Source: Gammaproteobacteria bacterium (GTDB lineage Bacteria > Pseudomonadota > Gammaproteobacteria > Pseudomonadales > Cellvibrionaceae). From it: a stretch of 58,026 nt of DNA. The translations under genes and the position numbers were made by a program. Below, piece after piece: positions 8,203-20,275 of this stretch. The notes beneath the pieces were generated by a model. That model searched no databases and was not told the origin of the DNA. It worked only from the letters and a program-made list of their open reading frames with translations. How positions within the stretch are numbered: the stretch's first letter is position 1; each line of letters opens with the position of its first letter. The stretch covers positions 1 through 58,026 of the forward strand of contig JAHZJJ010000075.1 in the NCBI GenBank assembly GCA_022600975.1, written 5' to 3'.

Positions 8203-8790
8203 ATGGGCGAAGCAATGATGGATGCGGATGGGCAAACATCTAGTGTAGAAAGTATTGATGTTGGGGCGCGGCTGAAATCTGTACGCAAATTGTATCGGCT
8301 ATCTCAACGTCAATTGGCTCAGCGTGCTGGGGTTACCAACGCGACTATCTCGCTGATAGAGCAATCCAGGGTGAGCCCCTCGCTCCATTCTCTCAATAAA
8401 GTATTAGATGGTATTCCAATTTCATTGGCGGATTTTTTTAGTCTGCAATTTACGAGTGAGCCAACAGTATTTTTCCGTGCCGAAGCAATGCCTAATATAA
8501 GTAGCGGCGCTATTCACCGCCGACTAGTGGGTGAAAATCGGAGCGGGCGCCGTATGACACTGCTGTACCAAGTTTACACTTTGGGCCAGGATACGGGTGT
8601 TTGTTACTTAGATCGAGCCAGTGAGGAGGGAGGTATTGTTGTTTGTGGGCAACTGGAGTTAACCGTGGGAGCTGATAGTGCGTTATTGGCAGCCGGAGAT
8701 GGTTATTATTTCAGTGGTTTTAGGCTGTATCGGTTGCGCAATATCGGAGACTGTAACTGTATTCTGGTGAGTGCTAGGTGCAATGCTTGA
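8203..8790 (+). CDS. XRE-family regulator with C-terminal cupin-like domain
   Basis: 195 residues. An N-terminal lambda-repressor-type helix-turn-helix covers about residues 22-78 (LKSVRKLYRLSQRQLAQRAGVTNATISLIEQ). The C-terminal half reads as a small beta-rich cupin-like sensor (GIVVCGQLELTVG...LAAGDGYYFSG). This is the PuuR-like architecture used to sense small metabolites; the ligand is unknown. Start codon is uncertain: ATG 8203 lacks a good Shine-Dalgarno and ATG 8215 or 8218 are alternatives. It lies between fabY and fadBA on the same strand, so a role in fatty-acid metabolism is possible, but only from context. Confidence 0.75.
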   Translation: MGEAMMDADGQTSSVESIDVGARLKSVRKLYRLSQRQLAQRAGVTNATISLIEQSRVSPSLHSLNKVLDGIPISLADFFSLQFTSEPTVFFRAEAMPNISSGAIHRRLVGENRSGRRMTLLYQVYTLGQDTGVCYLDRASEEGGIVVCGQLELTVGADSALLAAGDGYYFSGFRLYRLRNIGDCNCILVSARCNA

Positions 8791-8944
8791 GCCAAGGAGC
8801 CTGTCGGACTTAACCGGTCTTTTTCGCAGTAGGCCAGTGTTCATCCGTCAGGCTCCTAGGCGTTGCCAGTAGTGATTACGATTGGGTTTTGCTCGGCAAT
8901 AACTTGTGCTGATGACAAGCATTAGCAAATTTAATAAAAAATGA

Positions 8945-8976
8945 GATTCAAACATATGTTTGAATCTGGCTATACT
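8945..8976 (+). promoter_or_regulatory. fadBA promoter with PsrA-like palindromic operator
   Basis: Positions 8945-8966 are a perfect 22-bp palindrome with the core CAAACATATGTTTG. This fits the PsrA-type box (two G/CAAAC half-sites facing GTTTG/C) known to control fadBA in Pseudomonas. A -10 hexamer TATACT follows at 8971-8976, so a bound repressor would cover the -35 region. Derepression by long-chain acyl-CoA or fatty acid would be expected; the palindrome is seen, the regulator identity is inference. The rest of 8791-9115 shows nothing else. Confidence 0.75.
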
Positions 8977-9115
8977 AGGCAACCTTTGACTGTAATACGC
9001 TTTTTCGTCACATTGTTTTGTGAGCTGAGCAGTAGCTCAAAGGAATAATCACGACCCCGGGCCTATGGCGTTAAAAATAGCGCCAAAGAGCGGTCCCCAA
9101 CTAATGAGGTCAACC

Positions 9116-12459
<3,344 letters not shown>

Positions 12460-12629
12460 AGGTTGATTGGAGCATAAAAAGTGTGCCCACAGCAATTTCT
12501 ATGAAACAGCTTACGGCTTTTTGTTGAAGGCTTCTATCGGCTGTGGCACAATCTGCGTCCTTCGCCTAATGGCTCCCATAGACTTGGTAAAATTACATGT
12601 CTATCAATAGCTTAGGCGAGGTGACAATT

Positions 12630-12714
<85 letters not shown>

Positions 12715-12871
12715 AAATAATGTGCAGTCCGCTCCGGTTCTGGGATATCCTTCTCAGAGGCATTTGGTGCGGGCTGTTTGTGTTTGGCGCCAGTGATAAG
12801 TAGAGATGCTGTCTGGTGCAATGGTGTTGTGACCGTAAACCGAGGGCCTATGAGGTCTCACGAGGAGTAAC

Positions 12872-14188
12872 ATGCAGGTTTCCATCGAAACAGTTTCCGC
12901 TATTGGACGTCGCTTAACGGTTAATCTTCCGGCGGAAATCGTTGAAAAGGAAGTTGAGACTCGACTTCGCAAAGCGGCCAAAACTGTGCGTATTAATGGT
13001 TTTCGCCAGGGTAAGGTGCCGCTGAAAGTTGTGCGCCAACGCTACGGCCGCGATATTCGCCAGGAAGCCCTCGGTGAGGTGGTAAACCGTTCTTTTCTCG
13101 AGGCACTCAAACAGGAACAGATAAGCCCCGTAGGCCCTCCAAATATTGAGGCTAAGAACCTTACTGAAGGAGAGAACCTGGAATATGTGGCTAGCTTCGA
13201 GGTGTACCCCGAGGTTACTCTGGCAGATTTTTCAGATGTTAAGGTAGAGCGTCCGATTGTTGAGATCAACGATCAGGATGTCGAAAATATGATTGAGTTG
13301 CTGCAAAAGCAGCAAGCCAACTGGCAAGAGCGCGAAGGCAAAGCACAGCAGGGTGATCGGGTAGTTATCGACTATGTTGGCCGCACCAAGGATGGTGAGG
13401 AATTTGAGGGTGGTACGGCGACAGCCCAGCAACTAGAGTTGGGCTCTGGCACTATGATTCCCGGATTTGAAGAGGGTATTGTCGATATGGCGCCCGGTGA
13501 AGAGCGCGATATCAATGTGACCTTTCCAGAGGATTATCAGCAGGAGAGCTTGCGTGGTGAAGCGGTAGTATTCACTATTAGCCTCAAAAGCTGTGAGCAA
13601 TCTGAATTACCGGAATTGGACGCAGATTTTTTTGAATCCTATGGTGTGAGCGAGGGCGATGAAGCACAATTTCGCCAGGAAGTGTTGGTGAACATGCAGC
13701 GGGAATTAAAAAATGCTGTGTCGCAGAAAGTCAAAACCCAGGTTATGGATCAATTGGCTGAAAAGCACAAAATAGAATTGCCTTCGGCTCTGGTCGCCGA
13801 CGAAATTGTGTCAACACGTCGACAGATGTTGCGACAGTTTGGTGGTCAAATTGAAGAGGAAGCTGCAGTCAAAATGCTTCCGGATGCAATGCTGGAAGAC
13901 CAGGCAAAACGCCGTGTTGCATTGGGCTTGGTGGTTGGTGAAATTATTAAAATTAATCAGATCGAGGTCGATGAGTCGCGGGTAGGGGCAAAAGTTGAAG
14001 AAGTGGCTTCTACTTTCCAAGAGCCAGAAGAGGTTAAAGCCCATTATTTTTCCAATGAGAAATTACTGCAAGGTTTGAAATCTGCGGTATTGGAAGACCA
14101 AGTGGTAGAGTTTATCCTTGATGCTGGGCAGGTATTTGAAGTGAAAGCTACGTATGAGGATGTGATTAAAGCACAGCCTCAGAACTGA
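12872..14188 (+). CDS. tig: Trigger factor, ribosome-associated chaperone and prolyl isomerase
   Basis: 438 residues. The N-terminal ribosome-binding domain contains GFRQGKVPLKVVRQRYG (about 44-60), carrying the GFRxGKxP signature that docks on L23. An FKBP-type isomerase domain follows around residues 150-240 (GDRVVIDYVGRTKDGEEFEGG, PGFEEGIVDMAPGEE). The C-terminal helical arms form the substrate cradle. It binds nascent chains at the ribosome exit. Start ATG 12872 has GAGGAG upstream. It leads the tig-clpP-clpX-lon series, a conserved gammaproteobacterial order, though the gap of about 190 bp to clpP suggests separate promoters. Confidence 0.96.
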   Translation: MQVSIETVSAIGRRLTVNLPAEIVEKEVETRLRKAAKTVRINGFRQGKVPLKVVRQRYGRDIRQEALGEVVNRSFLEALKQEQISPVGPPNIEAKNLTEGENLEYVASFEVYPEVTLADFSDVKVERPIVEINDQDVENMIELLQKQQANWQEREGKAQQGDRVVIDYVGRTKDGEEFEGGTATAQQLELGSGTMIPGFEEGIVDMAPGEERDINVTFPEDYQQESLRGEAVVFTISLKSCEQSELPELDADFFESYGVSEGDEAQFRQEVLVNMQRELKNAVSQKVKTQVMDQLAEKHKIELPSALVADEIVSTRRQMLRQFGGQIEEEAAVKMLPDAMLEDQAKRRVALGLVVGEIIKINQIEVDESRVGAKVEEVASTFQEPEEVKAHYFSNEKLLQGLKSAVLEDQVVEFILDAGQVFEVKATYEDVIKAQPQN

Positions 14189-14375
14189 ACATTGGTTTAA
14201 TGCAGTCAGTTGATGACGTTTTTGCTTTAGTTAGGCGTACTTTAATGACTTTAAATTCATTGTAAGTTGGAAGTGGATTGGTGGGTTTCAATGCCTGCGA
14301 TTTTCAGGTTTGTGCTTTGAGTGCGCAAGCCTGTAGTTTTGCTTTACTACACCAAAAAGGAAGCCAAGGGTAAAT

Positions 14376-15020
14376 ATGACACACTCACAATACTCCTCAC
14401 ACCCCCTTGAGGTTTCAGCCACTGGCGGGCTGGTTCCCATGGTCATTGAGCAAACTGCTCGCGGCGAGCGCTCTTTTGATATTTACTCTCGGTTGCTAAA
14501 AGAACGAGTCATCTTTTTGGTGGGCCCTGTGGAGGATCACATGGCCAATCTGGTGGTGGCGCAACTATTGTTTTTGGAAGCGGAAAACCCTGATAAAGAT
14601 ATACATCTCTATATTAATTCTCCCGGTGGCTCAGTAACTGCGGGGATGTCGATTTACGATACCATGCAGTTTGTTAAGGCGGATGTCAGTACTATGTGTA
14701 TTGGCCAGGCTTGCAGTATGGGGGCATTTCTACTGACTGCCGGTACTGAAAACAAGCGTTACGCAACTCCAAATTCTCGGGTTATGATTCACCAACCCAG
14801 TGGTGGTGCTCAGGGGCAGGCATCGGATATTCACATTCAGACTCAGGAGATTTTGAAAAATCGCGCTCGTCTGAATGAGTTGATGGCCTACCACACCAAA
14901 CGTAGCGTGAAAGACATCGAGCGTGATACCGAGCGCGATTATTTTCTCAGCGCCGATGAGGCCAAGGAATACGGCTTGGTTGACGATGTTCTGTCCCAGC
15001 GACAAGCAGAGAAAAAGTAA
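14376..15020 (+). CDS. clpP: ATP-dependent Clp protease proteolytic subunit
   Basis: 214 residues, the usual ClpP length including a short N-terminal propeptide (about 14 residues). The serine protease triad is Ser114 in [11 protein letters not shown], His139 in MIHQPSGG and Asp188 in ERDTERDYF. It forms a tetradecameric barrel fed by ClpX or ClpA in the cytoplasm. Start ATG 14376 follows AAGGAAGCCAAGGG. clpX follows about 208 bp downstream on the same strand. No obvious heat-shock promoter was identified in the upstream gap. Confidence 0.97.
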   Translation: MTHSQYSSHPLEVSATGGLVPMVIEQTARGERSFDIYSRLLKERVIFLVGPVEDHMANLVVAQLLFLEAENPDKDIHLYINSPGGSVTAGMSIYDTMQFVKADVSTMCIGQACSMGAFLLTAGTENKRYATPNSRVMIHQPSGGAQGQASDIHIQTQEILKNRARLNELMAYHTKRSVKDIERDTERDYFLSADEAKEYGLVDDVLSQRQAEKK

Positions 15021-15227
15021 TACCATCGGGCTGCGTTACAGGAATGACAAAAGTTCGCTGTAGCATTCCATGTTTTTGTTGAGTATAGCCGCTTGTCGGT
15101 GGGGCTCGCTCAAGTTGTAATCGGACCTTAGAAAAGGGCTTGAAAAGCTCTTTAAAAGCCTGCATCGTGCTGGTAAAACCTTACTTGAGCCGCAGCTGCG
15201 GCCGTTTAGAGACCTCGGAGTATCTCA

Positions 15228-16511
15228 ATGACCGATCAGAACAGCGGAGAAGCCAAGGGTAAACTTCTGTACTGTTCTTTCTGCGGCAAGAGCCAGCAGG
15301 AAGTACGCAAACTAATTGCGGGGCCGTCGGTATATATCTGTGACGAGTGTGTCGATTTGTGTACTGATATCATTCGTGAAGAGATTCAAGACTCCAGCGA
15401 TGATGCTGAAGACCAGCTGCCGACACCTCGTGAAATAACTGAAATTCTTGATCAATATGTTATTGGCCAAAGTGGCGCCAAGAAAGTATTGGCGGTTGCT
15501 GTTTACAACCACTACAAGCGTTTGCGTAATGGTAAAACTGCCAAGAATAAAGAAGAGGTGGAGCTTAGTAAGTCGAATATTTTGCTGATAGGTCCGACAG
15601 GTAGTGGTAAAACACTGCTGGCTGAGACTTTGGCAAGGTTGCTCAATGTGCCTTTTACCATTGCCGATGCTACCACTTTGACCGAAGCGGGGTATGTGGG
15701 CGAAGACGTTGAAAATATTATCCAGAAATTGTTGCAGAAGTGTGATTACGATGTAGAGAAGGCCCAGAAAGGCATTGTTTATATCGACGAAATTGACAAA
15801 ATTTCTCGCAAATCTGACAATCCTTCCATCACTCGTGATGTATCCGGCGAGGGCGTGCAACAGGCTCTGTTAAAGCTGATTGAGGGCACCGTGGCATCAG
15901 TGCCGCCTCAGGGAGGCCGCAAGCACCCGCAGCAGGATTTTTTACAGGTGGATACGTCCAGTATTTTATTTATCTGTGGCGGTGCCTTTTCAGGCTTGGA
16001 TAAAGTTATTCGCGATCGTTCAGAAAAGGGTGGTATTGGTTTTAACGCCGAGGTGAAGTCCAAGGACAACCGCAGCAATTTTGGTGAAATACTGCGCGAA
16101 CTGGAGCCGGAAGATTTGGTGCGTTATGGTCTTATCCCCGAATTTGTCGGCCGCCTGCCGGTCACTGCAACTCTGGAGGAGCTAGATCGAGCAGCTTTGG
16201 TAGAGATTCTGACAGAACCTCGAAATGCTCTGACTAAGCAGTATGGCAAGTTGTTTGATATGGAAAGCGTCGAGCTAGATTTCCGTCCGGATGCTTTGGA
16301 TGCGGTGGCAGTTAAGGCTATGGAACGAAAGACCGGCGCGCGTGGTTTACGCTCCATTATGGAATCGGTTTTGCTTGAAACTATGTACGATATTCCATCA
16401 ATGGATAATGTGGCCAAAGTTGTGATTGACGAATCGGTCATCAAAGGTGATTCGGCACCGCTGCTAGTGTACGAAAATACTGAATCACAAAAAGCTCTCC
16501 CCGAAGAATAG
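15228..16511 (+). CDS. clpX: ATP-dependent Clp protease ATP-binding subunit ClpX
   Basis: 427 residues. The N-terminal zinc-binding domain has Cys16-x2-Cys19 and Cys38-x2-Cys41 (YCSFCGKSQ...[10 protein letters not shown]). The AAA+ module has Walker A GPTGSGKT (122-129), Walker [11 protein letters not shown], pore loop around GYVGEDV and a sensor region ending in [13 protein letters not shown]. It unfolds tagged proteins and threads them into ClpP. CGGAG lies 7 nt before ATG 15228. It is probably partly co-expressed with clpP. A hairpin at 16575-16599 lies 64 bp downstream. Confidence 0.97.
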   Translation: MTDQNSGEAKGKLLYCSFCGKSQQEVRKLIAGPSVYICDECVDLCTDIIREEIQDSSDDAEDQLPTPREITEILDQYVIGQSGAKKVLAVAVYNHYKRLRNGKTAKNKEEVELSKSNILLIGPTGSGKTLLAETLARLLNVPFTIADATTLTEAGYVGEDVENIIQKLLQKCDYDVEKAQKGIVYIDEIDKISRKSDNPSITRDVSGEGVQQALLKLIEGTVASVPPQGGRKHPQQDFLQVDTSSILFICGGAFSGLDKVIRDRSEKGGIGFNAEVKSKDNRSNFGEILRELEPEDLVRYGLIPEFVGRLPVTATLEELDRAALVEILTEPRNALTKQYGKLFDMESVELDFRPDALDAVAVKAMERKTGARGLRSIMESVLLETMYDIPSMDNVAKVVIDESVIKGDSAPLLVYENTESQKALPEE

Positions 16512-17144
16512 CAGGCTTAGAGTGCGATAAAAGTACTGTGCGGTGGGGCTTTTGCCAGCTTTGGGAGCGCATCGTTGGGCAACTGATATAGTTGCCCAAG
16601 GCTTGCACCTTTGTATTCAATTATAGGTTTTTTCTATTCAACTGTAGAGTTATAGGGATTCGCGCGGCGGTTGTGGCAAATACAATAAAAATACTCGTTT
16701 GGGCACTAATATCTGTCTATCTTTATGCTCAGCTACTATATAGTTCAGGCAGTGAAGGTTGATGCTGGCGAGGGTTGCCAGCGAGAAAGTCTGCGTTACT
16801 TGAATCTTCCCTGGACTGTACGGAATTTGCCTATATTTCTTTTGCCCTTCTCTTGTGATTCAAGTTACGGGCCTCAATATCACCTTCATAGAACCCATAG
16901 ACTCTTCCGGGTTCTTGTTAGCTTGAGGTGTTAGCGGCCGCTCTTGCTGGGTTTGCGGGCTGGTTTGCGCACTAAGAGTATAACAATGGTTTACTTCACA
17001 ATTCTGTGTATGGGTTGTGGGTTGGGTAGAGCCTACAGGGTTATCTGGTGCCTTTGAAAGCGTAATTGGGTTGTAGCTTGGCAGATAAGTTCAGGCTGAC
17101 CAATTACACTGGTACCTCAGAGATTGGAGCGAGAGAGGAATTAT
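16512..17144 (+). other. Long clpX-lon intergenic region with a hairpin
   Basis: About 630 bp without a credible gene. The clearest feature is a perfect 9-bp stem TTGGGCAAC / GTTGCCCAA around a 7-nt loop at 16575-16599; it is followed by a weak T-rich stretch only, so it is a poor or partial terminator for clpX. The lon promoter must lie in the last 200 bp, but no convincing sigma-32 or sigma-70 pair stands out. An open frame at 16725-16934 has no supporting features. Confidence 0.45.
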
Positions 17145-19550
17145 ATGGATCAGCCAACCGATACCGTTACTGAATACCCGCTATTACCACTGCGAGACGT
17201 GGTTGTTTTCCCACATATGGTGATACCGCTGTTTGTTGGTCGGGAAAAATCCATCTGTGCTCTGGAAGCGGCAATGCGCGGTGATAAACAAGTACTCTTA
17301 GTGGCGCAGCGTCAGGCATCTGAAGATGATCCGGGTGAAAAAGATATTTATCGCGTGGCCACAGTCGCTAGTGTATTGCAATTGTTAAAGTTGCCTGATG
17401 GCACAGTAAAAGTATTGGTGGAAGGGGTTCGCCGAGTCAATATTGAAGAAATTCAGGACGCTGAAACCTACTATCGTGCTGGAACTTCAGTGTTGGAAGC
17501 TGAGGGGTTAGCGGAAGATGAAGTTGAGCCCCTGGTCCGTGCGGCTATGACCCAGTTTGAACAATATGTATTGGTCAGTAAAAAGATTCCCAATGAAGTG
17601 ATTACATCACTATCTGGCATTGATGAACCGGGTAGGCTTGCGGATACCATAGCTGCGCATATGGCGCTGGAGCTGGCGCAGAAGCAGGAGTTGTTGGAAA
17701 TCTCCAATGTCAAGCAGCGTTTGCAGCACCTGCTCAAATTGATGACGTCGGAGATTGACCTGCTTCAGGTGGAAAAGCGCATCCGCGGCCGGGTAAAGAA
17801 ACAAATGGAGAAAAGCCAGCGCGAGTATTATCTAAATGAGCAGATGAAGGCAATTCAGAAAGAATTAGGTGAAATTACTGAAGAACCCAATGAAATAGAA
17901 GAACTCGACAAAAAAATTAGTGAGTCGGGCATGCCGGTAGAGGCGGAAAAGAAAACGCGTACGGAACTCGGTAAATTGAAAATGATGTCACCGATGTCTG
18001 CAGAAGCCTCGGTGTTGCGCAGTTATATTGACTGGATGTTGAATGTACCCTGGAAAAAAACCAGTCGTGTGCGCCATGATTTGATTAAGGCCGAAGAAAT
18101 TTTAGACCGTGATCATTACGGTCTCGAAGAGGTCAAAGAGCGCATACTGGAGTACCTTGCGGTACAAAAAAGGGTAAAGAAGGTAAAAGGGCCAATCCTC
18201 TGTCTGGTGGGTCCGCCTGGAGTGGGTAAAACTTCACTTGGTGAATCAATAGCGCGGGCGACCAACCGGAAATATGTGCGCATGGCGCTAGGCGGCGTGC
18301 GTGACGAAGCGGAGATTCGCGGCCACAGACGCACTTATATCGGTTCTCTTCCGGGCAAGCTGGTGCAGAAAATTTCCAAGGTTGGGGTTAAAAATCCGCT
18401 ATTTTTACTCGATGAAGTGGACAAAATGGGGATGGACCACCGCGGTGACCCCGCTTCTGCTCTGCTTGAGGTACTGGATCCGGAGCAGAACAAAGCATTT
18501 AACGACCACTACCTGGAAGTGGATTATGACCTTTCTGATGTGATGTTTGTCTGCACCTCCAATTCGATGAATATTCCGGGCCCGTTGCTGGATCGCATGG
18601 AAGTGATTCGTTTACCCGGTTATACCGAAGATGAAAAATTGAATATTGCTCAACGTTATTTGGTGCCCAAGCAGCGACAGGCTAACGGGCTTAAAGATCA
18701 AGAACTCGAGCTGAGCGACAATGCAGTGCGCGATATTGTGCGCTACTATACCCGCGAGGCGGGTGTGCGCGGACTTGATCGCGAAGTGGCGAAGATCTGT
18801 CGCAAGGTAGTTACAGAACATGTGCGCGAACCTGAGACCAAGAGGGCAGTTATTGACCCCGAGCATTTGGAAGCTCTATTGGGGGTACGTAAGTTTGACT
18901 TTGGGCGCGCGGAAGAAGAGAGTAAGATTGGTCAGGTAACTGGTTTGGCCTGGACCGAAGTGGGTGGAGAATTATTGACCATCGAGTCTTCTGCAGTGCC
19001 GGGCAAGGGGCGGGTGATTAAGACCGGTTCCCTTGGCGATGTGATGCAAGAGTCGATTCAGGCTGCACTGACAGTGGTGCGCGCGCGCGCGCAAGCGCTG
19101 GGTATTGCACCGAATTTTCACGATACTCGAGATATCCATATTCATGTGCCCGAGGGTGCCACCCCCAAAGATGGCCCTTCTGCGGGGATTGGTATGTGCA
19201 CTGCACTGGCATCGGTATTCACCGCAATCCCGGTGCGTTCCGATGTGGCGATGACCGGTGAAATCACCTTGAGAGGTGAAGTGTTGCGCATTGGTGGCCT
19301 GAAGGAAAAATTACTGGCGGCACATCGAGGAGGTATTAAAACGGTTCTAATTCCTGCGGATAACGAACGTGACCTGAAGGAAATCCCTCAGAATATCCAA
19401 CGAGACTTGGTGATTAAGCCGGTGAAGTGGATCGACCAAGTGTTTGAATATGCGTTGGAAAAGGCACCAAGACCACTGTCTGATGAAGAGTACCAAACCC
19501 TGCAGAAGCAGGCCGAAGAGCGCTCTTTGGGTGCAATTCAAACCCATTGA
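17145..19550 (+). CDS. lon: ATP-dependent protease Lon
   Basis: 801 residues. An N-terminal substrate-binding domain (YPLLPLRDVVVFPHM at 11-25) and a coiled-coil segment precede the AAA+ module with Walker A GPPGVGKT (356-363) and Walker B LLDEVDKMG. The protease domain has the Ser-Lys dyad Ser679 in KDGPSAGIG and Lys722 in GGLKEKLLAA, the same numbers as in E. coli Lon. It degrades misfolded and regulatory proteins in the cytoplasm. ATG 17145 has AGAGG about 7 nt upstream; the frame opens earlier at TTG 17124 without support. hupB follows, as in many relatives. Confidence 0.97.
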   Translation: MDQPTDTVTEYPLLPLRDVVVFPHMVIPLFVGREKSICALEAAMRGDKQVLLVAQRQASEDDPGEKDIYRVATVASVLQLLKLPDGTVKVLVEGVRRVNIEEIQDAETYYRAGTSVLEAEGLAEDEVEPLVRAAMTQFEQYVLVSKKIPNEVITSLSGIDEPGRLADTIAAHMALELAQKQELLEISNVKQRLQHLLKLMTSEIDLLQVEKRIRGRVKKQMEKSQREYYLNEQMKAIQKELGEITEEPNEIEELDKKISESGMPVEAEKKTRTELGKLKMMSPMSAEASVLRSYIDWMLNVPWKKTSRVRHDLIKAEEILDRDHYGLEEVKERILEYLAVQKRVKKVKGPILCLVGPPGVGKTSLGESIARATNRKYVRMALGGVRDEAEIRGHRRTYIGSLPGKLVQKISKVGVKNPLFLLDEVDKMGMDHRGDPASALLEVLDPEQNKAFNDHYLEVDYDLSDVMFVCTSNSMNIPGPLLDRMEVIRLPGYTEDEKLNIAQRYLVPKQRQANGLKDQELELSDNAVRDIVRYYTREAGVRGLDREVAKICRKVVTEHVREPETKRAVIDPEHLEALLGVRKFDFGRAEEESKIGQVTGLAWTEVGGELLTIESSAVPGKGRVIKTGSLGDVMQESIQAALTVVRARAQALGIAPNFHDTRDIHIHVPEGATPKDGPSAGIGMCTALASVFTAIPVRSDVAMTGEITLRGEVLRIGGLKEKLLAAHRGGIKTVLIPADNERDLKEIPQNIQRDLVIKPVKWIDQVFEYALEKAPRPLSDEEYQTLQKQAEERSLGAIQTH

Positions 19551-19660
19551 GGGAAAGTGAACCTTGTGCTGCAGGTTACTCTAAAGTAGTTCTGACTGAA
19601 AATTGTCCCTGGCAAGGGGGCACAGATCTTATATATCTGCCATGAAAGCCGTAAGCCTTC

Positions 19661-19689
19661 TTGACCCGCCTAAGGGCAGTTGGTATAAA
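19661..19689 (+). promoter_or_regulatory. Sigma-70 promoter upstream of hupB
   Basis: TTGACC at 19661-19666 and TATAAA at 19684-19689 are separated by exactly 17 bp, an excellent sigma-70 match on the plus strand. It lies about 118 bp before the hupB start, leaving a leader of roughly 110 nt. This is pattern evidence only, with no transcript data. Confidence 0.65.
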
Positions 19690-19806
19690 GTGCGGCTTGA
19701 TAGCTTGCTGAATTATTGTAAGTAACTTGGCCCCAACACAATTTCGTGCACGGAGGTTCCGTGGTGGGGCGTAAAAACCTATCCAGAAAAAACAGAGGGA
19801 TAAAGT

Positions 19807-20079
19807 GTGAACAAGTCCGAACTGATCGATGCAATAGCCGCATCTGCAGACCTCCCAAAAGCGGCTGCTGGCCGAGCTTTGGACGCGATGGTAGACAGTA
19901 TTACCTCCGCCTTAAAAGAAGGCGATCAAGTAGCCCTGGTGGGTTTTGGTACCTTTGCTGTAAAAGAGCGTGCCGCACGTACTGGCCGCAACCCACGCAC
20001 TGGCGATCCAATTGAAATCGCCGCGGCAAAAGTTCCCAGTTTTAAGGCAGGTAAAGTATTGAAAGATGCGGTAAATTAA
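19807..20079 (+). CDS. hupB: DNA-binding protein HU-beta
   Basis: 90 residues, the standard HU size. [29 protein letters not shown] forms the helical dimer base. The beta-arm signature [26 protein letters not shown] contains the HU/IHF motif with the Arg-Asn-Pro tip that inserts into the minor groove. It is an abundant nucleoid protein. Start is GTG 19807 after AGAGGGATAAA. It lies directly downstream of lon and upstream of ppiD, the classical lon-hupB-ppiD order, and has its own promoter at 19661 and terminator at 20109. Confidence 0.96.
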   Translation: MNKSELIDAIAASADLPKAAAGRALDAMVDSITSALKEGDQVALVGFGTFAVKERAARTGRNPRTGDPIEIAAAKVPSFKAGKVLKDAVN

Positions 20080-20108
20080 CCGGTCTACAATTCTCACAGC
20101 TCTGCCAG

Positions 20109-20135
20109 AGGCGTGTCGCAGGATACGCCTTTTTT
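20109..20135 (+). terminator. Intrinsic terminator of hupB
   Basis: A stem AGGCGT / ACGCCT with a 10-nt loop is followed directly by a run of six T, 30 bp after the hupB stop. It is a standard rho-independent terminator on the plus strand and separates hupB from ppiD transcription. Confidence 0.8.
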
Positions 20136-20275
20136 GTGTTTGTGTTCTTAAATTTCGTGTCTGTGGCTTCTTTTCTGGATTGTTTTAATGGCTTGCCTAT
20201 AGGGGCCTTAAAGTAAGGTTCAGTTTCACAAGTGGCTTTGGCGTATTGATAAAAAACTAATTGTTGGAGCGGATT

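Noticed and set aside
9065-9115. Upstream start for fadB
   Set aside because: No ribosome-binding site before 9065 and no counterpart in the FadB family; GAGGT precedes ATG 9116.
15312-15860. 182-codon minus-strand open frame
   Set aside because: It is entirely antisense to the middle of clpX, has no family features, and mirrors codon bias of the real gene.
16725-16934. 69-codon plus-strand frame between clpX and lon
   Set aside because: No Shine-Dalgarno, biased toward no known family, and Cys/Leu-rich composition typical of random open frames.
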